This document shows positions 1 to 7,926 of a stretch of DNA of 55,292 bases, piece by piece. The notes below the pieces were generated by a model. That model saw only the letters and a list, made by a program, of their open reading frames with translations, ran no database searches and had not been told where the DNA came from. The stretch is from Nitrospirota bacterium. GTDB lineage: Bacteria; Nitrospirota; Nitrospiria; Nitrospirales; Nitrospiraceae. Location: positions 1-55,292 of the forward strand of contig JACQQM010000110.1 of assembly GCA_016207025.1 (NCBI GenBank). Direction: 5' to 3'. A program made the position numbers and the translations under genes. Position 1 is the first letter of the stretch; every line of letters begins with the position of its first letter.

Positions 1-815
1 GAGGAAAAGCAGGAGAGGCAGGGCGGCCAGATGGCCTCAAGTGCTCGCGCACCGCGCACACAAGAACATTTAGAAATTTCGAGTAGGATGGCGGTGCTCG
101 GTGGACGCGCGCAGTCTGACGCCACCTGGCCACCCTGCCTCTGATCGGGACTGATTCGATTCAGACCGGCCACAAGGAGAGAGGGAAGGAAAGGGAAAAC
201 TAACAGACAGCATCTGTTCGGCAAGTACGGTGCCCCGAGCGCTCCACGCAATTCGCGACTCAGGCCCGACCGTCCACCGCCTTAACTTATGGGCAAACCG
301 GCCACAGGGAAGGGAGAGGTGGGCGCTTCGCTCACCAATCAGCACGGCGCATTAGCTACGGATGCTCTCTACTGCCTATGCACCCGATGCTACCCTACAG
401 AAGGGTAAAGGGAAGAAATGTTCGCTCGACGGCCGCACCTGTCATCGCCTGGGAGTTCTCAATCCGTCATTGGGATTTTCAGTGAAGCTTATAGATTGCA
501 TAGAGACCCCAAAGATCTCTGTAAGTTCCTTCTGTCTCGCCATAATCAGCAAGCTTGATAAACCCACCAGTGGCCTTATAAGTATCGAGCTTCCTTCCAA
601 GAGAACTCCATCCTGCCCCCCTAGCACCTAATGGTCTTTTCCCATGGCTTTCCCCCATCCACCATTTCTTTATCTCAGGATTCCACGTGAAGGCCAAAAG
701 CAATCCAGGAGGGTCAGAGTGAGGGTCAGGTCTTGCAATCACACATTGTTCACCTGCCTGCACGGTGATCCGCCGCTTCTGTAGCCAGAAAAGGTGTCGA
801 GAACCTTTTCGGCGT

Positions 816-1010
816 TCAGAGCTTCCCCTGGCGGGATTCGCGCCAGAGCAGGAACGCCAGCCCGCCGGCGATGATCAAGCCGAGGTAGCTCGCCCACATC
901 GGGACTACTGCCCCCTGGATCATGACCTCCCATCCCATCAGGATACGCAGGAGGTGCACCACCGCGACGATCGTGAAAATGGCAACGGCAAGGGTTGTGA
1001 ATGGTTTCAC
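816..1010 (-). CDS. small membrane protein, hypothetical
   Basis: 64 aa ORF with two hydrophobic segments and a plausible N-terminus (MKPFTTLAVAIFTIVAVVHLLRI). Confidence 0.6.
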   Translation of the reverse strand: MKPFTTLAVAIFTIVAVVHLLRILMGWEVMIQGAVVPMWASYLGLIIAGGLAFLLWRESRQGKL

Positions 1011-1335
1011 GGCGGGCCTCCTTAAGTTTACCTAGTAGTACGCCGACCGGCGGAAAAAATCAACGGGACCAGTTGCGTGTCAAGAGGGGACTTCGCCCCT
1101 CCTTCTCTGGCCGTCAGCGCGGAGCGTCTGGGGGTCTTGCACCATTTATTCAAACGGCTTAGCGAATCTGCGTCTTCCTTCCCTGCGATTCCTGACTAGA
1201 CACTTTCAACCAACCGGGTATAATGGCCTCACGCACGGATATGTCGCTCTCACAGTGAGTCAACGAGGCAACCAGTGGAGAGACAGCACACGCGTTGGAT
1301 TGCCATCGTCGCAACCCGCGTAAAGAGGCAGAGCC

Positions 1336-1554
1336 ATGCCCAAAAACTATGAATGGTTCCTCCGGGCGGATTTGACCGCCTACGAAGGACACTACGTTGC
1401 CATTGCAAACGAGACCGTCGTCGCTTCCGGCGATGACCCCGGCGAAATCTACGAACGCGCTAAAGCGCTACACCCCGGGGCTGAGGTCATTCTCTGGAAG
1501 GTTCCGATCGGCGAAGCCTTTGTCTTTCTGGTGAGCACGAATCTTGGCCATTGA
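1336..1554 (+). CDS. DUF5678-like small protein
   Basis: 72 aa; 'Y.G.YVAIANETVVASGDDPGEIYERAKALHPGAEVILWKVP' pattern; overlaps the next gene. Confidence 0.65.
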   Translation: MPKNYEWFLRADLTAYEGHYVAIANETVVASGDDPGEIYERAKALHPGAEVILWKVPIGEAFVFLVSTNLGH

Positions 1555-1960
1555 GTTCCGCTATCGGCAAGAACGTGGAGCTGGAGGTGCCCTTATTGCA
1601 AGACCGGTGGCCCAGGCAACTCTCATGGGACCAAGTGGCCGCGACATCGTGCAGTTTTTCTACATTGATTCGGGCGCGGATTTCACCGTCATTCCCTATC
1701 GTATCGGGCAATATCTTGGACTCAGCGCCCAAGGCCAGGCAGTTCATGAAGTGCAGGGCATCAATGGCGCGGTCGGCGTGATTTACGCTACCTTGTCCAT
1801 GACGCTTGGAAGCCTTACGTTCCCCGTCGAAGTCGCATGGGCGCAGCTTGAACACGTCCCCCTCCTGCTTGGTCGGAAAGATGTGTTCGACCGCTTCGAG
1901 ATCGTCTTTCGACAAAGGGATGGAGTTGTGGAATTTCGTGAGCCGGGAACGGAGACCTAA
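1544..1960 (+). CDS. retropepsin-like aspartic protease family protein
   Basis: 138 aa with 'FYIDSGADFTVIP' (D-S-G-A-D catalytic-type motif) and 'LLLGRKDVFDRFEI'; coupled to the upstream DUF5678-like gene. Confidence 0.7.
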   Translation: MAIEFRYRQERGAGGALIARPVAQATLMGPSGRDIVQFFYIDSGADFTVIPYRIGQYLGLSAQGQAVHEVQGINGAVGVIYATLSMTLGSLTFPVEVAWAQLEHVPLLLGRKDVFDRFEIVFRQRDGVVEFREPGTET

Positions 1961-1998
1961 ATATCCTTACTCTATAGACCTGCCGTGCATAACAAGGT

Positions 1999-2223
1999 AT
2001 GGAAACGAAAATAAAGCTGTTCTTCGACCCTATCGGCAACACGTTAACCGTATGGTTTGGCGATCCAGCGCAAGAACACCTCTGTGAAGAGACCGAGGAT
2101 GACGTGGTGTTGATGAAAGATAAGGAAGGGCGCGTCATAGGATTCGAGAAATTAAATTTTGCTCCCAGCGGCCAGGGCATGCCGCTGGTCAGCTTTGAGA
2201 CCATGGCCACCCCAGGCCGCTAA
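1999..2223 (+). CDS. DUF2283 domain protein (antitoxin-like)
   Basis: 74 aa; 'FDPIGNTLTVWFGDP..E..CEETEDDVVLMKDKEGRVIGFEKLNF' typical of DUF2283. Confidence 0.7.
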   Translation: METKIKLFFDPIGNTLTVWFGDPAQEHLCEETEDDVVLMKDKEGRVIGFEKLNFAPSGQGMPLVSFETMATPGR

Positions 2224-2244
2224 GCCGCCGTAGATTGAGACTGT

Positions 2245-2472
2245 ATGGTGTGTGACATTTGTGGAAAAGACGGCACGTGTGTCCGAAAGATCTCAAGAAC
2301 CTACGGTAAAGGGAAGCGCACACTGGTCATCGAGAACATCCCTTTTGTGACCTGTCCCCACTGTGGAGAAAGCTACCTTGAAGCAGACACCCTTCATGAA
2401 ATCGAGCGCATAAAGCATAAACGAAAGAGCTCTGCGCTTGAGCGCCAGGTAGCCGTGGCGAACTTCGGCTGA
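2245..2472 (+). CDS. YgiT/MqsA-type zinc finger protein (antitoxin-like)
   Basis: 75 aa with paired CxxC motifs (CDICG, CPHCGE) and a YgiT-like tail. Confidence 0.7.
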   Translation: MVCDICGKDGTCVRKISRTYGKGKRTLVIENIPFVTCPHCGESYLEADTLHEIERIKHKRKSSALERQVAVANFG

Positions 2473-2488
2473 TTTTCTACTTGAGGAA

Positions 2489-2722
2489 TTGAGCGTTGTG
2501 ACAGGGAAACCGTCTCCTGCGCCAAGCAAACCTTCCAACCGTTCCGCGAAAGAGCAAGATCGACAGGACGCCCTCTTCGAGTCTGATCCCAGGTTCATCG
2601 CCCGCATCGAGTCCCTCCGTCGCCAGTACCAACGGGAAGGCGGCACGAAGCTCGAAGACGTCCGCAAACAACTTGGGCTTTACTCCCGGACCACACACAG
2701 AAAGGTACGCCGCTCAAAGTAA
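2489..2722 (+). CDS. hypothetical small basic protein
   Basis: 77 aa ORF directly downstream of the YgiT-like gene; TTG start in the track, true start uncertain. Confidence 0.4.
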   Translation: MSVVTGKPSPAPSKPSNRSAKEQDRQDALFESDPRFIARIESLRRQYQREGGTKLEDVRKQLGLYSRTTHRKVRRSK

Positions 2723-2734
2723 TCCTGGAAAACT

Positions 2735-2887
2735 ATGAAGCAAGTCCTCACGATAGCCGGGTCGGATTCAGTGGGAGGAACTGGGTTTCAGGCGGCCCTG
2801 AAGGCCATGGCGGCGAATGGGGTGTTCGGGATGTCGGTGGTCACCTCGATCAAGAGCCAAAATGCTAAAGGTGTGGCGGCAGTCCAT
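2735..2887 (+). pseudogene. thiD 5' fragment, copy A (51 codons)
   Basis: [51 protein letters not shown] aligns to the intact ThiD N-terminus at 4128; similarity stops after GVAAVH. Confidence 0.9.
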
Positions 2888-2913
2888 AGTCAGCGTATCC
2901 TACGAGTGTCTGG

Positions 2914-3227
2914 ATGAGGGTGCTGCGTGACTATCAAGGCCTGTCCGTCCGGCTCACAGACGAGCGTCTCGCACATATCCTAGAGCATCCGGAGATGAAC
3001 GGACTCGTAGAGGCATCGAGGAAACATTGAAACAGCCTCAATGTGTTGTCGAGTCGTTCAGTGATCCGCAGGCTCGGCTCTATTACCGCTTTTATGTCGG
3101 TACACTCATGGGCGAAAAATATCTTTGCGTGGTGGTCAAGATCATAGGAGAGGATGCTTTTGTCCTTACCGCCTACCTTACCGATAAGGCGAAGAAAGGA
3201 GTACAGGTATGGCCGAGAGAAAAGTAA
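2914..3227 (+). pseudogene. PBECR-fold nuclease-like toxin gene, apparently frameshifted near 3013
   Basis: Frame 1 gives [34 protein letters not shown]; frame 3 continues IEETLKQPQCVVESFSDPQARLYYRFYVGTLMGEKYLCVVVKIIGEDAFVLTAYLTDKAKKG. One missing base in 'gaggc-atcgag' would restore a single ORF. Confidence 0.65.
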
Positions 3228-3409
3228 AAATCTGGTATGACTCTGAAGGAGATTACTTGGAGGTAATCTTTGACCAGAAACCTGGTTATTTCCGTGAGAC
3301 CTCCAGTGATCAAGTCATGGAAAAAGTAGACGAACAGGGCAATATCCTGGGATTCTCCGTGCTAAAAGTGAGTTCTCTCAAAAAGACCCCTCTTGAGGTT
3401 GCGCTGTAA
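3209..3409 (+). CDS. DUF2283 domain protein (antitoxin-like partner)
   Basis: 66 aa 'KIWYDSEGDYLEVIFD..PGYFRETSSDQVMEKVDEQGNILGFSVL'; overlaps the 3' end of the PBECR-like gene. Confidence 0.75.
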   Translation: MAERKVKIWYDSEGDYLEVIFDQKPGYFRETSSDQVMEKVDEQGNILGFSVLKVSSLKKTPLEVAL

Positions 3410-3448
3410 GTTCATCCGTCACTGGAGACGTGTTCCAAAGAAACGGTT

Positions 3449-3598
3449 ATGAAACAGGCGTTGACAATTGCCGGGGCGGATTCAGGCGGAGGGGCTGGGA
3501 TCCAGGCGGACTTCAAGGCGATGTCGGCTAACGGCATGTTCGGGACGTCGGTAATCACCTCGAGCACGGCGCAGAACACGAAGGGCGTGACGGCGATT
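3449..3598 (+). pseudogene. thiD 5' fragment, copy B
   Basis: [50 protein letters not shown] aligns to the ThiD N-terminus and ends at essentially the same codon as copy A; the ORF stays open to a TAG at 3620-3622. Confidence 0.9.
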
Positions 3599-3658
3599 CG
3601 CATTAGTGGTAAAAGAAGGTAGGTCGACTTACTACAGTAAGGCATAAGAGGGTTACCT

Positions 3659-3901
3659 ATGCGCTATTCCGTCTTTTTGGAACCAGTGAAGGAGCCGGAA
3701 TTCCAAGGCTATTACTATGCACATATTCCGACACTGGATCTGACCACTCACGGGCAAGGCATGGAAGGGGCGCTCACGGCTGCACAGGAACTGGCTGAAG
3801 CATGGATTGCCGAGAAGCGGGCACGCGGCGAGTCAGTTCCTGTCGAATCGAAATCCCTGATCGCTCAGATCGAAGTCCCCGATGCCCTTCTCCGCTCGTG
3901 A
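3659..3901 (+). CDS. hicB: HicB-family antitoxin
   Basis: 80 aa 'YSVFLEP....[34 protein letters not shown]'; overlaps hicA by 20 nt. Confidence 0.8.
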   Translation: MRYSVFLEPVKEPEFQGYYYAHIPTLDLTTHGQGMEGALTAAQELAEAWIAEKRARGESVPVESKSLIAQIEVPDALLRS

Positions 3902-4088
3902 GGTATTGGCCAAACTCCTGCGCGCCGGGTTTGTGGAAGTTAGACAAGCCGGAAGCCATAAGATTCTTCGCCACCCTGACGGCAGGCAGACATACGTGGC
4001 CATGCATCCTGGCACCCTCCCAACCGGAACATTCCGCAAGATTCTGAAACAAGCCGGTTTCACGGAAGAGCAATTTCGGGATTTGTAA
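3882..4088 (+). CDS. hicA: HicA-family mRNA interferase toxin
   Basis: 68 aa with '[44 protein letters not shown]' including the conserved GSH. Confidence 0.88.
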   Translation: MPFSAREVLAKLLRAGFVEVRQAGSHKILRHPDGRQTYVAMHPGTLPTGTFRKILKQAGFTEEQFRDL

Positions 4089-4127
4089 AAGGTCTGTTAG
4101 AAGACCAGAATGGACACAAGCTACAAC

Positions 4128-4916
4128 ATGAAACAGGTCCTCACAATTGCGGGATCGGATTCGAGCGGAGGAGCCGGGATTCAGGCGGACCTCAAGGCCA
4201 TGGCCGCCAACGGCGTGTTTGGGATGTCGGTGATCACCTCGATCACGGCGCAGAACACGAAGGGCGTGGCGGCGGTCCATGACCTGCCGGTCTCGGTGAT
4301 CGAGGCGCAATTGGACGCGATCTTCGATGATTTTGATGTGGCAGCGGTGAAGACCGGCATGCTCTCCTCGGCGGCGATCGTGGACGCGGTCAGCCGGAAG
4401 CTGCAGAAGTACGGCGTCACTGCGCTGGTGGTGGATCCGGTCATGGTCGCGAAGAGCGGTCACCCCCTGTTGCAACAGGACGCCGTGGATCACCTCAAGG
4501 CCACGCTGATTCCGCTCGCGCTGCTGGTGACGCCGAACGTCCATGAAGCCGAGCGCCTGTCCGGGCTCGCGATCAAGTCCCTGGCCGACGCGCGGCAGGC
4601 GGCCAAGGCGATCCACAAGCTGGGCTGCAAGCATGTCCTCATCAAGGGCGGTCACCTGCTCGCGGAGAAAGGGACCGACCTGCTGTACGACGGCCGGTTC
4701 TTCAACGTGTACAAGGGCGAGTTCATTGACACGCCCCACACCCACGGGACCGGCTGCACGTTCGCCTCGGCGATCGCGGCGCAACTGGCCAAGGGAAAGC
4801 CGCTGCCGGATGCCGTCCAGACGGCCAAGACCTATATCACCGAAGCCATCCGGCACGGCCTGGCCATCGGGCACGGCAAGGGCCCGACGAACCCGTTCTA
4901 TTTTCTCCCGAACTGA
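4128..4916 (+). CDS. thiD: bifunctional hydroxymethylpyrimidine kinase/phosphomethylpyrimidine kinase
   Basis: Full Thi[48 protein letters not shown] ... HGTGCTFASAIAAQLAKG; alternative start at 4110. Confidence 0.95.
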   Translation: MKQVLTIAGSDSSGGAGIQADLKAMAANGVFGMSVITSITAQNTKGVAAVHDLPVSVIEAQLDAIFDDFDVAAVKTGMLSSAAIVDAVSRKLQKYGVTALVVDPVMVAKSGHPLLQQDAVDHLKATLIPLALLVTPNVHEAERLSGLAIKSLADARQAAKAIHKLGCKHVLIKGGHLLAEKGTDLLYDGRFFNVYKGEFIDTPHTHGTGCTFASAIAAQLAKGKPLPDAVQTAKTYITEAIRHGLAIGHGKGPTNPFYFLPN

Positions 4917-4926
4917 GGAGGCCCTG

Positions 4927-6207
4927 ATGTTCATGGAGTTCCGTCCCCCCTTGTTCTGGTTCACCGGGCTGCTCTGGTTGATCCTGTCCTCGGTGCTGGG
5001 ATTGACGCTCTTCCTGGGAATGATGACGGGGACGCCCCTGCCCCAGGCCCTCCGCCTGCTCCACGTCCATGGCGCCTTGATCGGAGGGGTGGCCCAAATC
5101 ATCCTCGGAGCCATGCTGAATTTCATTCCAACGCTCTTGATGACCGGCCGTGGCCGCTCGGACTCCCACCCGCTCTACTTCGCGGCCATCAATTTGGGCA
5201 CGATCGGCGTGCTCGCCGGGTTCTGGATCGGACGCTCTACGCTTGTCGCCGCATTTGGCCTCCTCGTCCTCTTGGCGTTTCTGGCTCTGGCGGGGGATGC
5301 GATCCGTCTGGCGCGCGCCAGCCTGATCTCCCCCCCGCTCAACCTGTGGTTCTACGGGGTCGCGCTGCTTGCGCTGCTGGTGGGGCTCGGCCTGGGAGAG
5401 GCCATGGCCTTTCGACTATTTCCCGCCACGTCCTTCGGGCACGCCCGTCTCGCGCACATCCACCTCAATCTGCTGGGATTCGTGACGTTGACGATCGTGG
5501 GCACCATGCACAACCTGTTTCCCACGGTGCTCAACGCGCGCCTGCACAGTCCGCTGCTGGCGCGCCTGACGTTTGCTCTCCTGCCGCTGGGCGTCGTGGT
5601 GTTGCTCGCCGGCTTTCAGCTCACCATGCCGTCGGTCCAGATCGCGGCGGGCCTGCTCCTCCTGGCCGGCGCCGGGCTTTACGGTTACAACATGGTGCGC
5701 ACGTGGATGAGCGCCGGACGCCCCAGAAACGCCGCATCGGACCATTTGATGATGGCCACGTTCTTTCTGATCCTGGCGGTGACCACCGGCCTTCTCGTGT
5801 CTGTCAACGCCCTGTGGGATCCGCCGCCCGTGCCGTATGGCACTCTCCACCTGGTCGCCTACACGCACCTGGCCCTCTTTGGGTTTGTCTTCCAAACGAT
5901 TGTCGGCGCCCTCTCGCACCTGCTGCCGATCACGCTGGCGGTCGCCCGCGTCCAGAGCAACAAGAAACGTGGATCCTACCTGGCTGAATTGACTCGCCTC
6001 GTGGAACAGTGGCGCCCCCTGCAATTGTGGGCGCTGAACCTGGGCACGATCACGCTGGCCATGGTCGCCGAGCTGGTCTGGCAACTCAACCTCGGCGCGC
6101 CCGCCGTCCAGATCACCACCTGGATCAGCACCGGCCTGCTGCTTCTCGGCTTCACGCTGTTTGCCGGCAAAGTCGGGCTCCTCCTCGCACGCCGCCCACC
6201 CGAATAA
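4927..6207 (+). CDS. heme-copper oxidase subunit I-like polytopic membrane protein
   Basis: ~426 aa, ~12 hydrophobic segments with conserved-looking His (HVHGALIGG, HIHLNLLGFVTLTIVGTMHNLFP, THLALFGFVFQTIVGALSHLLP); start set at ATG 4927 after the thiD stop, not the 4543 extension. Confidence 0.7.
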   Translation: MFMEFRPPLFWFTGLLWLILSSVLGLTLFLGMMTGTPLPQALRLLHVHGALIGGVAQIILGAMLNFIPTLLMTGRGRSDSHPLYFAAINLGTIGVLAGFWIGRSTLVAAFGLLVLLAFLALAGDAIRLARASLISPPLNLWFYGVALLALLVGLGLGEAMAFRLFPATSFGHARLAHIHLNLLGFVTLTIVGTMHNLFPTVLNARLHSPLLARLTFALLPLGVVVLLAGFQLTMPSVQIAAGLLLLAGAGLYGYNMVRTWMSAGRPRNAASDHLMMATFFLILAVTTGLLVSVNALWDPPPVPYGTLHLVAYTHLALFGFVFQTIVGALSHLLPITLAVARVQSNKKRGSYLAELTRLVEQWRPLQLWALNLGTITLAMVAELVWQLNLGAPAVQITTWISTGLLLLGFTLFAGKVGLLLARRPPE

Positions 6208-6566
6208 CGAGTGTCCCGCGTGGCACCTTATCGCTCTCGCAGGTCGTGAGAGACGTTCGGTCTTCGTTGCTCTGCACACCCGGCAGTCGATGGTGAAATT
6301 TCGCTATTGAAACAACGCAGTCGGTCAATCTCATCGCCTTCTGTTTCGGTCCGGCTTTTGACCATCCATGTAACTATCGAATGTTCTTAAGTTATTGTTC
6401 ATTGTTCGTAACAGTACAGATTGGACAAATGCCGTTATTTGTATCAACGCTGTAGGTCAATCCCTTCACCTCCTCTTTTCGACCACGTTCCGAATCAACT
6501 GCGGAACAGCTCAATCTTTCTAAATAAATGGTGAAAAATGAGGTGTGCGGATTATGTTAATCCCTC

Positions 6567-6582
6567 AGGCACCGGCTTTGCT
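6567..6582 (+). promoter_or_regulatory. candidate sigma-54 (-24/-12) promoter
   Basis: AGGCACCGGCTTTGCT against consensus TGGCACNNNNNTTGCW; GG and GC elements separated by exactly 10 nt. Confidence 0.45.
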
Positions 6583-6687
6583 TTTCTTTCCCGGTACCGG
6601 CCTTGCTCACTTCCGGTGAACAACACATCAATCAGATGCCAGGCCGTGGTACCCCGGGAGCCAATCACACAAGAGGAAGGGACACCG

Positions 6688-7926
6688 ATGCTTCAATCAA
6701 TCGCCAACCTGGTGCCCGAGCAGTGGCAGAGTCTCTTTGAATTCCTGACCGGCCCCATTTCCTGGATTCCCGAGATGCAACAGTCCATCCTCTCGTTCGT
6801 CTTCACGTCCTCCTCCGGCTGGCTGGCCGTCGTCTACTATCTCCTTCTTCTCTTCCCGGTCATGCTGTGGATCGGCGCCGTCTGGTGCACCCAGCTCTCG
6901 ATCTACACGCTGCCGTTCCGCTCAGGCCGCGTGGAGTTCGCCAAGTTGATGCTCCTCGCCTGGTGGGATGCGGCGCTCGCGGTATGGATGTACTGGGTGG
7001 GGCTAGCCAGGTTTGTCGTCGTGGTCGCAGGCTGGGCCTTCACGATGGCCCGCCTCGCGCTGAAGTTGATCGCCGAGACCGGCCGCCAGGTGGTGATGCT
7101 CCCCTTCACGATGACCGGGCAGATGACACGGAGCTACTTCCAGCCCGGCGTCCCGTGGATCGCGTTCCTGTTAGTGGTGTTTTGGTGCCTGCTCGAGGCG
7201 GTGATCTTCACCTACACCCTCTTCCCGACCGTGTCTGAGGTGCTGGCCGGCATCGTGGGCGCAGAGGCTTCCCCTTACACCGGTTCGGTTCTGTTCGTCT
7301 TTCTGTTCCTTCTCATCATGGGAAGCTTTGCCTGCCTCCAGGTCCTCGCGGACGCCGTCAAGAACCGGGAGTACAAGTTCCTTGTTCAGATGATCCTGGT
7401 CGAGCTGTTCGTGATGACCTTCGAGGTGATGTTCCTGTACCGGGAGTTGGTGGATGCAATCACCCCCTGGATCGCCCAGCAGACCGGCGAGAAGATCCGG
7501 CTGGGGATTCTCTTCACCCTGTCGCTGGCAACGTTCGGGTGGGTGGGAGTCCGCGGCATGACCTGGTTTCTGTTCGGGCAGTACGGCACACCCCCCTTGC
7601 TCGCCTTTATTTCTCGACGGCCGATGGTCCAGCCGGAGGCAGAGGCAGGGAAGGTCACCGCTCCGACGGAGATGCAGAGCTGGTGGCGTGCCACCATCGA
7701 AGAGCTGAAGCACGAGATCGCGTGGTTGCATGAGAAGGGCAACGAGCTCATGGAGTACCTCGCGCTTCCTTTCATCCACGTGGTGGCCGCGGCGTTGAAC
7801 TTCGCCATGATCTTGGTCACCGCACGCCCGGTCTTCAGTATCCCGTTTAAGAGCCTCAACGAGGTCCTGCAGGCCCGGGAAATCCTGCCCACTGTACGCT
7901 TACAACCAAAGAAGGTCAGCCCATGA
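6688..7926 (+). CDS. multi-pass membrane protein, hypothetical
   Basis: 412 aa from ATG 6688 preceded by AGGAAGGG; multiple TM segments; overlaps the next gene at ATGA. Confidence 0.75.
   Translation: MLQSIANLVPEQWQSLFEFLTGPISWIPEMQQSILSFVFTSSSGWLAVVYYLLLLFPVMLWIGAVWCTQLSIYTLPFRSGRVEFAKLMLLAWWDAALAVWMYWVGLARFVVVVAGWAFTMARLALKLIAETGRQVVMLPFTMTGQMTRSYFQPGVPWIAFLLVVFWCLLEAVIFTYTLFPTVSEVLAGIVGAEASPYTGSVLFVFLFLLIMGSFACLQVLADAVKNREYKFLVQMILVELFVMTFEVMFLYRELVDAITPWIAQQTGEKIRLGILFTLSLATFGWVGVRGMTWFLFGQYGTPPLLAFISRRPMVQPEAEAGKVTAPTEMQSWWRATIEELKHEIAWLHEKGNELMEYLALPFIHVVAAALNFAMILVTARPVFSIPFKSLNEVLQAREILPTVRLQPKKVSP

Noticed and set aside
70-815. Several short ORFs at the left edge (70-345, 362-631, 442-627, 479-763)
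   Set aside because: Mutually overlapping on both strands with no recognisable motif; 479-763 looks the most protein-like but I cannot support it.
1192-1224. TATAAT promoter at 1219 upstream of the DUF5678-like gene
   Set aside because: Good -10 but no -35 at acceptable spacing; too weak to list.
3610-3660. Possible hairpin or attachment site between thiD stub B and hicB (cttactacagtaag)
   Set aside because: Stem is only ~5 bp and not repeated at the other cassette junction.
4089-4127. TPP riboswitch upstream of thiD
   Set aside because: The gap is only ~40 nt and lacks a recognisable TPP (thi-box) core.
4543-4926. N-terminal extension of the 4543-6207 ORF
   Set aside because: Overlaps thiD out of frame and is low complexity; the genuine start is ATG 4927 just after the thiD stop.
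3774-5126. 450 aa minus-strand ORF opposite hicBA, thiD and the downstream gene
   Set aside because: Spans several clearly coding plus-strand genes; Arg/His/Gly-rich with no motif.
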